Shown one piece after another: positions 1-5,241 of a stretch of DNA of 5,936 nucleotides. The DNA comes from Bdellovibrionales bacterium (GTDB lineage: Bacteria > Bdellovibrionota > UBA1018 > CAIPTA01): assembly GCA_021730855.1 (NCBI GenBank), contig JAKFYM010000144.1, forward strand, positions 1-5,936, written 5' to 3'. The position numbers were made by a program, and so were the translations under genes. The notes under the pieces were generated by a model, which made no database searches, was not told where the DNA came from, and saw nothing but the letters and a program-made list of their open reading frames with translations. The stretch's first letter is position 1. Every line of letters begins with the position of its first letter.

Positions 1-381
1 ACACTGCCCAAACCGATCCGCCTCCTGCTTGGGACTGGAGTGGTTTTTTTGTTCCTCGGCCATCTCCTCACAGTGACGCAGAATATTCAATTGGCCCCTC
101 AAAAGCCCCACGCTGGCAAACCTCATTGGCTTTTGCAAAAAGCCACCATCCAAGAATCTCTCGAATACTGGGAGGACTACACAAGGAAGGGCGGTGTCCT
201 ACGCTGTGAAAGCTTTCAATCTGTAGAGTGCCGCTACCAAGAGATCTATACGGCGATCCAGTCCTACCGCCAGTGGGGAGGCCTAGAGCCTCACGAGGTG
301 CGGGCCTGGGATCCTTTTCAGCAAGAAGTGCGGGCCATTGAGCTTTCGGTGTGGGAGACGAACACTTGGCCGCGATGGTAG
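1..381 (+). CDS. C-terminal part of a small membrane-anchored protein, unknown function
   Basis: The frame is open from base 1 and ends at TAG 379-381, giving 126 visible residues. No ATG occurs before the hydrophobic segment, and the only internal start candidate, GTG at 40, would cut that segment in half. The true start therefore probably lies left of the window. Visible residues 6-25 (IRLLLGTGVVFLFLGHLL region) form one transmembrane or signal-anchor helix preceded by Lys and Arg, which suggests N-in topology with the rest outside the cytoplasm. The roughly 100-residue soluble tail is Trp- and Glu-rich and carries two cysteines spaced C-x7-C (visible residues 69 and 77), which could form a disulfide in the periplasm. 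I recognise no family. It converges on the ATPase gene, and a T-tailed hairpin at 498-517 could end its transcript. That it is a real gene is supported by coherent composition and the terminator; the function is unknown. Confidence 0.6.
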   Translation, partial: TLPKPIRLLLGTGVVFLFLGHLLTVTQNIQLAPQKPHAGKPHWLLQKATIQESLEYWEDYTRKGGVLRCESFQSVECRYQEIYTAIQSYRQWGGLEPHEVRAWDPFQQEVRAIELSVWETNTWPRW

Positions 382-404
382 GGCGGAAAATTTTCCATGA
401 GAAC

Positions 405-480
405 CGGGAGCCTGGCTCCGATCATGTTCCAGCGCGGTAATGTCCGGCCTGGCTCGTCCGGGCCCCCCTGAGCCGGGCCG
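405..480. other. Stem-loop cluster between convergent genes
   Basis: Two strong inverted repeats lie in the 141-bp gap between the convergent genes. At 407-419 GGAGCC and GGCTCC are separated by one base. At 445-455 and 470-480 CGGCCTGGCTC pairs with GAGCCGGGCCG over 11 bp with a single G-U, around a 14-nt C-rich loop. The word GCCTGGCTC occurs in both (410-418 and 447-455), so alternative pairings are possible. A 12-bp palindrome, GGAAAATTTTCC, lies just before at 385-396. The GC-rich stems lack a T-tract on either strand, so they are not textbook terminators by themselves. They may stabilise 3' ends or block read-through between the two genes. Confidence 0.5.
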
Positions 481-497
481 TCAAGAAGCGAGCATGC

Positions 498-517
498 CTC
501 ATGACATGAGTTTTTTT
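498..517 (+). terminator. Candidate intrinsic terminator of the upstream plus-strand gene
   Basis: CTCAT (498-502) and ATGAG (506-510) form a 5-bp stem with a 3-nt loop, followed at once by seven T residues (511-517). The T-tract is good, but the stem is short and AT-rich. The much stronger GC stem at 445-480 just upstream may help. It lies 117 bases after the stop of the first gene and ends only 5 bases before the convergent ATPase stop. Confidence 0.5.
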
Positions 518-522
518 GTGAG

Positions 523-1659
523 CTAAAAATCCTGATCCAATGGTCGCGAAAGATACCTGTAGGCCGAGGTAACTGAGATGCCATCTTTCTGCAGGGTTTT
601 GTCAAAATCTCCCACGAGTTGGTAAGCCTTGGGAATTTTCAATTTCTTCGCGTAGTAAAGCAAGGAACTGGAAAGACTTGTGTCGGCCCATTTGCACTCA
701 ATGAGAGCGAGAGGTTTGCGCTCTTTCAGGATAAGAAAGTCGACCTCGCGCTTTTCTTTGTCACGAATGTAACGCACTTCATATCGATGGCCAGTGGAGT
801 CTTCGAGAAAATGAGCTCGTTTGAGAAGATGGGTTGCGACAAGATTTTCAAATTTAGCGCCCAAGTCTCCTTCCACTTCGGCATTGTTATAGAAATAAAC
901 CTTGGGCGGAACCACAAGCCCTCGGTCAATTCCCGTGGCGTATGGCTTTACGACAATGCAGAGGTACAGCTGTTCCAAAACCCCCAACCAGATTTTTCCC
1001 GTCTTGGGTGCGATCTCAATGTCGCCGGCAATATTGGAAATGACGATGGGTGTGCCCACTCTTTCTCTCAAGCTCGAAATAAATAGGTCGAGCAACGAAG
1101 ATTCCCTAATTTTGGTCAGATCCCTCACGTCTTCACGTAGGATTAACTTGATGTGTTCGCTCTTCCAGCGTTGGGCTGCAGTTTCCCGATCGTCAAGAAA
1201 TGGCTCTGGAAATCCGCCCCGCTTAAGAAAGCGGTCCAGCGCATCCCTACCTTTCAGGGACAGAGGGTTCTCGGCCAAACAAAACGGATGTAGTCTCCAG
1301 CCATGATAACGGCCAAGCATGGAATCCTGACCGCGTTTATAAATGTCGAGCCGAGCGCTTCCAGTTACGATGAACTTGTGTCGGTCATGAGTCGTGTCGT
1401 AGATGCCTTTGATGTAATTTTTCCAACGCGCATATTTGTGAATTTCGTCGAACACAATTAAGTCGGCATTGGAATCCCATTCCTGCTTAAGGATTGTCTT
1501 TTTGTCTTTTTCGCTATCGTAGTTAAGGTAAGTCGAAGCAGAAAAATCCTGTGCGATCGCTTTGACCAAGGTAGTTTTTCCACATTGCCGAGGCCCTGTG
1601 ACAAATACCATTTTCCGTTTGAGATCTTCCAGGAGATAGGGTTTCAGATATCTCTGCAT
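523..1659 (-). CDS. AAA_14/DUF4143-type ATPase with C-terminal nuclease-like domain
   Basis: A 378-residue protein, in the usual size range of the AAA_14-DUF4143 ATPases, which are widespread in bacteria and archaea and mostly of unknown role. The Walker A motif is GPRQCGKT (residues 22-29) and Walker B is LIVFDE (67-72). A sensor-like TGSAR (99-103) is followed by GRY (116-118), and a GGFPEPF motif marks the usual domain junction. The C-terminal part has Glu271, Asp307 (REVDF) and Glu321-x-Lys323 (IECKW). This resembles a PD-(D/E)xK nuclease-like core, often noted for DUF4143, but catalysis is not shown. The start MQRYLKPYL fits the family N-terminus. AGGG sits about 12 bases upstream, so the ribosome binding site is weak. 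The start codon abuts two tandem palindromic repeats (1660-1724). No partner gene is adjacent. The protein is probably cytoplasmic. Family assignment is firm; the biological role is unknown. Confidence 0.9.
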   Translation of the reverse strand: MQRYLKPYLLEDLKRKMVFVTGPRQCGKTTLVKAIAQDFSASTYLNYDSEKDKKTILKQEWDSNADLIVFDEIHKYARWKNYIKGIYDTTHDRHKFIVTGSARLDIYKRGQDSMLGRYHGWRLHPFCLAENPLSLKGRDALDRFLKRGGFPEPFLDDRETAAQRWKSEHIKLILREDVRDLTKIRESSLLDLFISSLRERVGTPIVISNIAGDIEIAPKTGKIWLGVLEQLYLCIVVKPYATGIDRGLVVPPKVYFYNNAEVEGDLGAKFENLVATHLLKRAHFLEDSTGHRYEVRYIRDKEKREVDFLILKERKPLALIECKWADTSLSSSLLYYAKKLKIPKAYQLVGDFDKTLQKDGISVTSAYRYLSRPLDQDF

Positions 1660-1724
1660 ATGACCATTTTGCCCTAATGGTCATTTTAGTCAAGACCATT
1701 TTGCCCTAATGGTCATTTTAGTCA
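1660..1724 (-). repeat. Tandem 31-bp repeats with palindromes at the ATPase start, operator-like
   Basis: Two identical 31-bp copies lie at 1662-1692 and 1694-1724, separated by one base (period 32). Each contains GACCATT, seven spacer bases (TTGCCCT) and AATGGTC, a perfect 7-bp-arm inverted repeat. In the copy next to the gene the arms extend to 9 bp (1660-1668 and 1676-1684) and touch the ATG of the ATPase. The same arms can also pair between copies. On the gene strand a TTGACT and two TAAAAT words fall in the repeats, but no hexamer pair with good spacing is convincing. Placement over the translation start suggests binding by a regulator, possibly the ATPase itself, or an RNA structure that masks the start. 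The repeats are seen directly; the role is inferred. Confidence 0.75.
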
Positions 1725-1803
1725 GATCTAAACCTGCTACTTCGCTTCCGATCATTTTCTCAGACGAGGAGCCTAGCGATGATTTGGTTCGGGCAGTAGG
1801 GAT

Positions 1804-1968
1804 GCAGCTCGGCGATCCTCGCCTCGCCACTTACGTGCGCTCGGCCTGAAGGCCTGCGCGTGCAATTCGGCCTTCATGGCCGAATTGTCACTCGTCGCAT
1901 CCTTGCGACTCACCCCTTCGGGGCGCTTCGCTTCGCTCGCGTGCAAAAAGGCGATCCTCGCCTTTTTG
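1804..1968. repeat. 165-bp hairpin-dense insert of unknown origin
   Basis: This block sits exactly between the two halves of the tRNA 3'-end copy. It contains a series of hairpins: GGCC-TGAA-GGCC (1843-1854), 10-bp arms CAATTCGGCC/GGCCGAATTG with a 5-nt loop (1863-1887), GTCGCA/TGCGAC (1894-1909), CCCC-TTC-GGGG (1913-1923) and an 11-bp-arm hairpin at 1944-1968. The 13-bp word GGCGATCCTCGCC, itself a small hairpin, occurs near both ends (1811-1823 and 1950-1962). A CTTCG-rich run lies at about 1917-1936. There is no open reading frame of note and no target-site duplication is visible. It resembles a REP- or MITE-like non-autonomous element, or a structured RNA, but I do not recognise a named family. 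Confidence 0.6.
1944..1968. terminator. Terminator-like hairpin, symmetric on both strands
   Basis: CAAAAAGGCGA (1944-1954) and TCGCCTTTTTG (1958-1968) form an 11-bp stem around TCC. The GC core GGCGA/TCGCC is flanked by A5 and T5, so it reads as a GC stem with a U-tract on either strand. The stem core is short, and the T-tract is part of the palindrome. It could stop transcription coming from the tRNA side or from the ATPase side, or simply be the end of the inserted element. Confidence 0.4.
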
Positions 1969-2010
1969 TGAACCTACGTAGGCTTGTTTAAATCCTCTAG
2001 TACTAGAAGC

Positions 2011-2051
2011 CATAAAACCCAAAGTCCCCTTCGGGGATTTTGGGTTTTATG
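2011..2051 (-). terminator. Long hairpin terminator directly after tRNA-Val
   Basis: Positions 2011-2029 pair with 2033-2051 over 19 bp, with one G-T pair (2024/2038) and a 3-base loop. On the tRNA strand the inner GC-rich stem CCCAAAATCCCC-GAA-GGGGACTTTGGG is followed by TTTTAT, which fits a rho-independent terminator. The A/T flanks make it usable on both strands. It begins inside the encoded CCA of the tRNA: 2050 and 2051 are shared. The terminator stem and the tRNA 3' end therefore compete for the same bases. A 12-bp palindrome, TCTAGTACTAGA, lies just beyond at 1996-2007. Confidence 0.75.
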
Positions 2052-2124
2052 GTTCAGGCAGTAGGGATTGAACCTACGACCCCTACCATGTCAAGGTAGT
2101 GCTCTACCGCTGAGCTATGCCTGA
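2050..2124 (-). tRNA. tRNA-Val (anticodon GAC)
   Basis: The reverse strand folds into a full cloverleaf. The acceptor is TCAGGCA/TGCCTGA (7 bp) with discriminator A. The D arm is GCTC-AGCGGTA-GAGC and the anticodon arm CTACC-TTGACAT-GGTAG, with GAC at the anticodon. The variable loop is GGGTC (5 nt) and the T arm GTAGG-TTCAATC-CCTAC. CCA is encoded at 2052-2050. The mature part is 72 nt, or 75 with CCA. Anticodon GAC reads GUC and GUU valine codons. It stands alone rather than in a tRNA cluster, has its own promoter at 2140-2168, and is followed immediately by a terminator hairpin. A partial copy of its 3' end lies downstream at 1785-1978. Confidence 0.97.
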
Positions 2125-2139
2125 ACAGACGTTTCTGCT

Positions 2140-2168
2140 CTTATAGCGAATGTTCTCTAGAACCTCAA
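2140..2168 (-). promoter_or_regulatory. Sigma70-like promoter of tRNA-Val
   Basis: On the minus strand TTGAGG (2168-2163) is followed by a 17-base spacer and TATAAG (2145-2140). These match the -35 consensus in 4 of 6 positions and the -10 in 5 of 6. The expected start near 2133 gives a leader of about 9 bases before the tRNA. The -35 box begins only 7 bases after the stop of the porin-like gene ending at 2176. I see no T-tailed terminator between them, so read-through from the porin into the tRNA is also possible. Confidence 0.75.
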
Positions 2169-2175
2169 CTAGGGC

Positions 2176-3411
2176 CTAGAAAGACAGGCCAGCCCATAGT
2201 TCGTAGCGGTCTTCCACTTGTTTGCGGTTCTGGTTCGGGGCCGTTAGGCGTTGGCCAGCGCCATCCAGTTGGGCTTTTTCTCGGTAAAACTCCCCCTTCG
2301 CGCCCACAGCCAGGCCATCAGCCAGGAGATATCGAGCATCCACTAGATGGCCGATATTGTCGGCAGGCATGTTCGAGTTGCTAAAGGTATTGACCGAAGC
2401 CGCTATCCCTTTATCCACAAAACTATAGGAGAGCGACCAGTCACGCGCCAACTTCGCCTTGCCGTAGACCAAGCTGAGGGCCAAAGAGTCACGATCGGCC
2501 TTCACTGTGGTGGGCACAAAACGCTTCCCGTAACTCACCTCTTTATTTAGGAGATATTCCCCGATGAAACGAAAGCTCATGGGCAAGGTCCATTCCGTAA
2601 AGAACTGCCATTGGCGGGAATTATCGAGAATCACGCCGTCCACGTTGTCTCCAGCCGCTCCGGCAGTCGGAAAACGCACGCCCCCATGGATCTGGTTTTC
2701 ATACCAGCCCACGCTTTGGTTTCCGCCCGTTCCGCTCCAAAGATGATAACCAACCGCAAAGAGGGCCTGCACTTGCTCTGTTACCTGGAACTTGAAGTGG
2801 GGCTGGAAGCTGTAGAGAATCCCGAAGTGCCGTTGTGTGTTGGCATCCGCCTTTTCCGCGTCCGTTTCCGAAAAGGAAGAGTTGGTCACGGCCGAGCCAC
2901 TAAAGGCCCCTAGCACGTATTGCGAAAGGTTCAGGCCAAAATTCCCTTTTTTCCAGGTCCAGCCAAAGCCATCCCAACGCACATCTTTGTCGAAGAGCGC
3001 TTGTCCCAAGGTATCGTAGTAGACCACCGCCGTTTGGCGCCCCACTTTTGCGGCCCACTCACTCTCCCACCAGTTGCTGCGAAAACGCACGAACCCCAAC
3101 TCCAAACCGATGGCCAAATCGAGGGAGTTCCGTACCGTGAGCCACTCGCTTCCCGCGCTAGACTGAGTGCGAAAGCCTACGCCCCAGTCCACAACCTCTC
3201 CTTTTTCTCCAGCACCCAAAGCGGCGCGGATTTCCCAGCGTTTGGTCATTTGCTTCGATTGGTCCTTGCCTGCGGCATCACGCGAGGCCAGGCCATCGTC
3301 TCGCTCGCGAAACAAGTGCCGCCAAGAGGTGCTGCCATTCCAACTGACTTCCGCCTGGGCCGAACTGAAACAAAATATATTTAAAATAAAAAAGAAAAAG
3401 AAAGGTCGCAT
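2176..3411 (-). CDS. Porin-like outer-membrane beta-barrel protein (paralog 1)
   Basis: A 411-residue secreted protein. The N-terminus MRPFFFFFILNIFCFSSAQA is a signal peptide with likely cleavage after Ala20 (AQA/EV). The mature part has alternating hydrophobic and polar strands rich in Trp, Tyr and Gly, and ends in LWAGLSF with a terminal Phe, the usual BAM-recognised beta signal. It shares a clear core with the gene at 3626-4879: WGVG-x-RT (76-82), VGRQ (123-126), LFDKDVRWDGFGW (139-151), FAVGYHLWS, and RQWQF. This fits the Porin_5-like putative porin type, presumably a diffusion channel; the substrate is unknown. GGGGAG lies 8 bases before the ATG, a strong ribosome binding site that fixes the start. 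The signal peptide is unusual, with one Arg and five successive Phe encoded by a T-rich tract. The terminator at 3540-3574 separates it from the upstream paralog. Confidence 0.85.
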   Translation of the reverse strand: MRPFFFFFILNIFCFSSAQAEVSWNGSTSWRHLFRERDDGLASRDAAGKDQSKQMTKRWEIRAALGAGEKGEVVDWGVGFRTQSSAGSEWLTVRNSLDLAIGLELGFVRFRSNWWESEWAAKVGRQTAVVYYDTLGQALFDKDVRWDGFGWTWKKGNFGLNLSQYVLGAFSGSAVTNSSFSETDAEKADANTQRHFGILYSFQPHFKFQVTEQVQALFAVGYHLWSGTGGNQSVGWYENQIHGGVRFPTAGAAGDNVDGVILDNSRQWQFFTEWTLPMSFRFIGEYLLNKEVSYGKRFVPTTVKADRDSLALSLVYGKAKLARDWSLSYSFVDKGIAASVNTFSNSNMPADNIGHLVDARYLLADGLAVGAKGEFYREKAQLDGAGQRLTAPNQNRKQVEDRYELWAGLSF

Positions 3412-3450
3412 GTAAACATCTCCCCTACAGAATGAATTGATTAGGGCCGT

Positions 3451-3456
3451 AGTATA
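3451..3456 (-). promoter_or_regulatory. Candidate -10 box for porin paralog 1
   Basis: TATACT on the minus strand matches TATAAT in 5 of 6 positions and lies 39 bases upstream of the start codon at 3411. No good -35 hexamer is found 16-18 bases further upstream (the position holds TCGCTC). Because a terminator ends the upstream transcript at about 3540, a promoter somewhere in 3412-3540 is expected. This is the best -10 I see there. Confidence 0.35.
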
Positions 3457-3539
3457 GTACGCGAAAGAGGAATGAGCGATTTAGGGATTGGTTAGGATTT
3501 GAATATTTTACGGCACGCCTCGTCGAAATGAACGAAGGC

Positions 3540-3574
3540 AAAAAAAACAGGAAGGACCTTTCGATCCTTCCTGT
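3540..3574 (-). terminator. Rho-independent terminator of porin paralog 2
   Basis: On the minus strand ACAGGAAGGA (3574-3565) pairs with TCCTTCCTGT (3556-3547) over 10 bp around an 8-base loop, and the strand then runs into a T-tract of eight (3547-3540). It lies 52 bases beyond the stop codon at 3626. Two weaker hairpins lie between: AAGAAG/CTTCTT (3602-3620) and CCTTTG/CAAAGG (3578-3595). This is a canonical intrinsic terminator and makes the two porin-like genes separate transcription units. Confidence 0.9.
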
Positions 3575-3625
3575 GACCCTTTGTATTGGCAAAGGTTTGT
3601 TAAGAAGTGAAACGCTTCTTTCCTA

Positions 3626-4879
3626 CTAGAACATCACGCCAGCGGTGACTTCCCAGTACGTGGTGTGCATCTGCTGATTCACATTTTGTTGCGCATAAGG
3701 CAAGCCAGTATTCCAGTTGATACGCTCAACCTCTTTCAAGAAAAGAAGTTCCGAACCGAGGTGGAAGTTATCCGCAAGAGCATAACCCAAGCTGATTTTG
3801 TGGCCTTCGTTGTCTGGGAGGAAGCTCTCGTAGGAGTAGCGACCCACCATCGAAGCGATGCCTTTTTTGCCATACGCATAGCCAAGAGTGAAGTCATGAG
3901 CGCGGCGCAGGGAGCCGTATTCAAGACCAGCCGACCAAGCAGTGGCGCTCACTTCCCGGTATGCTAGAGTCGAAAGGTAGGCAGGCACCGTTCTGGCAGT
4001 CATCTGATTGTCCCCAGCCATCACCAATTCACCGTGGAAGGTCAATTTGTAAGGCAAGGAGGTTTTGTTCAAGAACTGCCATTGGCGCAGGTTATGAACG
4101 TTGAAGGTATTTGGAGCCACAGCAGGCACGTTGCCAGTGTTGAACGTGGTCAAGCCCCCGCCCATCGTGTTGGAGTTGCTGTTATCCGACCATAGGTAGT
4201 AACCCACGGCGAACATGGTCTCGATCGAATCCGAGAATTTCCAGTTCATATAGGGTTGGAATCCAAGGAAGTAGTTGAACTGACTCCTGGTGCTGGCAAC
4301 TTGGGCGGTAGCATCCGTTCTGGTGAACGAAGAACCAGCGGCATTTTCCGCTCCGTTGCTCTTCGCGCCAGTGATGTATTGACCCGCATTCAATCCGAAC
4401 ATGCCGAACTTGAACTGCCAGCCGAAGCCATCAAAGTTCACGTCGTTGTCGAAAAGGTTTTGCGAGAAGTCATCATAGGCAAATACGTTCTTTTGACGAC
4501 CAACCGTAACGCTGAAATCCACAGCGCCAATATCACGGAGATAACGGAACCAAGCTTGGCTCAAACCCAAGGCTCTGTCGGTGCCATTGATCACGTTTAC
4601 GTAGTAGTCGTGGGTGGCTTGACCCGTACGAACGCCCACGCCCCACTCCACGTTCTCCCAACCACCGGTAGCACCGAGGCTAGCACGAACTTGGTGCGTT
4701 TTTGTCTTACGGATAGAGGTATCTGGCTGCAACGAGCCAATCGTCAGACGTGAGGTCAAATTGTCATCATGTTTTGTCTGGGAATAACGCCAGCCAGCGT
4801 CGCCCGACCATTTCATCTCTGCAGCATTTGCAGACGTCGCAATCAAGCTTGCAACTGCCAATACAACTAGTTTTTTCAT
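3626..4879 (-). CDS. Porin-like outer-membrane beta-barrel protein (paralog 2)
   Basis: A 417-residue protein with a classical signal peptide: MKK, a hydrophobic core, then SANAA, cleaved after Ala19 or Ala20. The mature chain shows amphipathic beta-strand alternation and ends EVTAGVMF with a terminal Phe, as expected for BAM-inserted barrels. Shared core motifs with the neighbour at 2176-3411 are WGVGVRT (79-85), VGRQ (126-129), LFDNDVNFDGFGW (142-154), MFAVGYYLWS, LRQWQF and GKKGIAS near residue 330. The pair therefore arose by duplication and then diverged. Inserts in presumed surface loops differ most, for example a Gly/Asn-rich loop after YYLWS. AGGAG lies 7 bases before the ATG, a clear ribosome binding site. 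The gene has a strong terminator and a long leader, so it is likely an independently regulated, abundant envelope protein. Porin function is inferred from fold and family resemblance, and no substrate can be named. Confidence 0.87.
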   Translation of the reverse strand: MKKLVVLAVASLIATSANAAEMKWSGDAGWRYSQTKHDDNLTSRLTIGSLQPDTSIRKTKTHQVRASLGATGGWENVEWGVGVRTGQATHDYYVNVINGTDRALGLSQAWFRYLRDIGAVDFSVTVGRQKNVFAYDDFSQNLFDNDVNFDGFGWQFKFGMFGLNAGQYITGAKSNGAENAAGSSFTRTDATAQVASTRSQFNYFLGFQPYMNWKFSDSIETMFAVGYYLWSDNSNSNTMGGGLTTFNTGNVPAVAPNTFNVHNLRQWQFLNKTSLPYKLTFHGELVMAGDNQMTARTVPAYLSTLAYREVSATAWSAGLEYGSLRRAHDFTLGYAYGKKGIASMVGRYSYESFLPDNEGHKISLGYALADNFHLGSELLFLKEVERINWNTGLPYAQQNVNQQMHTTYWEVTAGVMF

Positions 4880-4926
4880 TACTTAACTCCTATTTTTATC
4901 GCTTCTTTTGATCGAAGCATTCGGCA

Positions 4927-4939
4927 AACGTACTACGTT
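4927..4939. promoter_or_regulatory. Small near-palindrome upstream of porin paralog 2
   Basis: AACGTA and TACGTT flank a single C, a 13-bp dyad about 50 bases before the porin start. Closer to the gene, GCTTC (4901-4905) and GAAGC (4914-4918) can form a hairpin just upstream of the AGGAG site. Either could be a regulator site or a leader structure. There is no family match to support a specific regulator. Confidence 0.3.
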
Positions 4940-4980
4940 AAACTTCCTAACTTGAAGCTACCGGTGAAATCTCCCTCCGC

Positions 4981-5009
4981 ATAGGCGCCGATTTGCCTCG
5001 GTTGCCTAT
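4981..5009. other. Two-part hairpin in the porin/ftsK intergenic region
   Basis: ATAGGC (4981-4986) pairs with GCCTAT (5004-5009), and inside it CCGA (4988-4991) pairs with TCGG (4998-5001), separated by a small 1 by 2 internal loop. It would lie in the leader of the porin mRNA if transcription starts near 5116. No T-tract follows on either strand, so a terminator is unlikely. Confidence 0.4.
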
Positions 5010-5043
5010 CCATCAGTTTTCCCGTTTTCGCGTTCTGCTGGTC

Positions 5044-5093
5044 GAGGTTGCCGAAGATGCAGGAAATCTATTTCCCGCATTTTCAGCAACCTC
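5044..5093. other. Long imperfect hairpin, 23-bp arms, between divergent genes
   Basis: Positions 5044-5066 and 5071-5093 are inverted repeats matching in 20 of 23 positions around a 4-base loop, TCTA. All three differences are transitions. In an RNA copied from the porin strand two of them become G-U pairs and one C-A, so the structure is tighter in that orientation. It is the strongest secondary structure in the 397-bp gene-free region 4880-5276. No T-tract follows, and it lies between divergent genes, so it is not an ordinary terminator. It may be a leader structure of the porin mRNA, a small RNA, or a REP-like element. Confidence 0.65.
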
Positions 5094-5122
5094 AGCCCGA
5101 AAAACATGTAACTTCATTAACA

Positions 5123-5150
5123 GATTTAAGCAGCTGCACGATTGTGTCAA
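5123..5150 (-). promoter_or_regulatory. Candidate promoter for porin paralog 2 with long leader
   Basis: TTGACA, a perfect -35 match, reads on the minus strand at 5150-5145. Sixteen bases later TAAATC (5128-5123) could serve as a -10, but matches TATAAT in only 3 of 6 positions. One base earlier, TTAAAT gives 4 of 6 with a 15-base spacer. A start near 5116 would give a leader of about 235 bases before the porin ATG, containing the hairpins at 5044-5093 and 4981-5009. No better promoter is visible closer to the gene. Confidence 0.4.
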
Positions 5151-5241
5151 TACCAACAAAAAGAATTTTATCAAATTTCGTAACGCACAGCAGGCAATCC
5201 TACACGGTAGGGCCCTCAATTTTCCGCATTGCAGAAACGCA

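Larger units (their letters stand above)
1785..1978 (-). pseudogene. Partial copy of tRNA-Val 3' end, split in the T-loop
   Basis: TGGTTCGGGCAGTAGGGAT (1785-1803) matches the 3' end of the intact tRNA at 2050-2068 in 18 of 19 positions, including the encoded CCA. The next ten tRNA bases, TGAACCTACG (2069-2078), are found exactly at 1969-1978. Joined, the two blocks reproduce the last 29 bases of the tRNA gene, in the same orientation, with 165 bp inserted in the T-loop between TTCA and ATC. The T-stem halves GTAGG and CCTAC are both kept, so the two blocks could still pair in a transcript. The anticodon arm, D arm and 5' acceptor strand are absent, so this is not a functional tRNA. It could be an attachment-site remnant or a tRNA-tail duplication. 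Confidence 0.7.

Noticed and set aside
619..1306. Plus-strand open frames of 155 and 134 codons (619-1086, 902-1306)
   Set aside because: They lie antisense to the well-supported AAA_14 ATPase, show no recognisable domain, and have biased composition typical of shadow frames.
1660..1724. CRISPR array
   Set aside because: There are only two copies with a one-base spacer. The unit is palindromic and tied to a start codon, and no cas genes are present.
523..1724. Toxin-antitoxin pair made of the ATPase and a partner
   Set aside because: No second small gene is adjacent to the ATPase on its strand. The operator-like repeats alone do not support a pair.
1785..2124. Integrated genomic island bounded by tRNA attachment sites
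   Set aside because: Only about 250 bp lie between the intact tRNA and the partial copy, with no integrase or cargo. The ATPase gene is outside that interval. At most it is a decayed attachment remnant.
3376..3411. Phase-variable homopolymer in the Phe-rich signal peptide of porin paralog 1
   Set aside because: The T-rich tract is interrupted by C and A residues, and the longest pure run is only six, too short to argue for slippage.
4880..5116. Known riboswitch (for example a c-di-GMP or cobalamin type) in the porin leader
   Set aside because: The hairpins do not show the conserved unpaired motifs of those classes that I can recall. Only an unassigned leader structure can be claimed.
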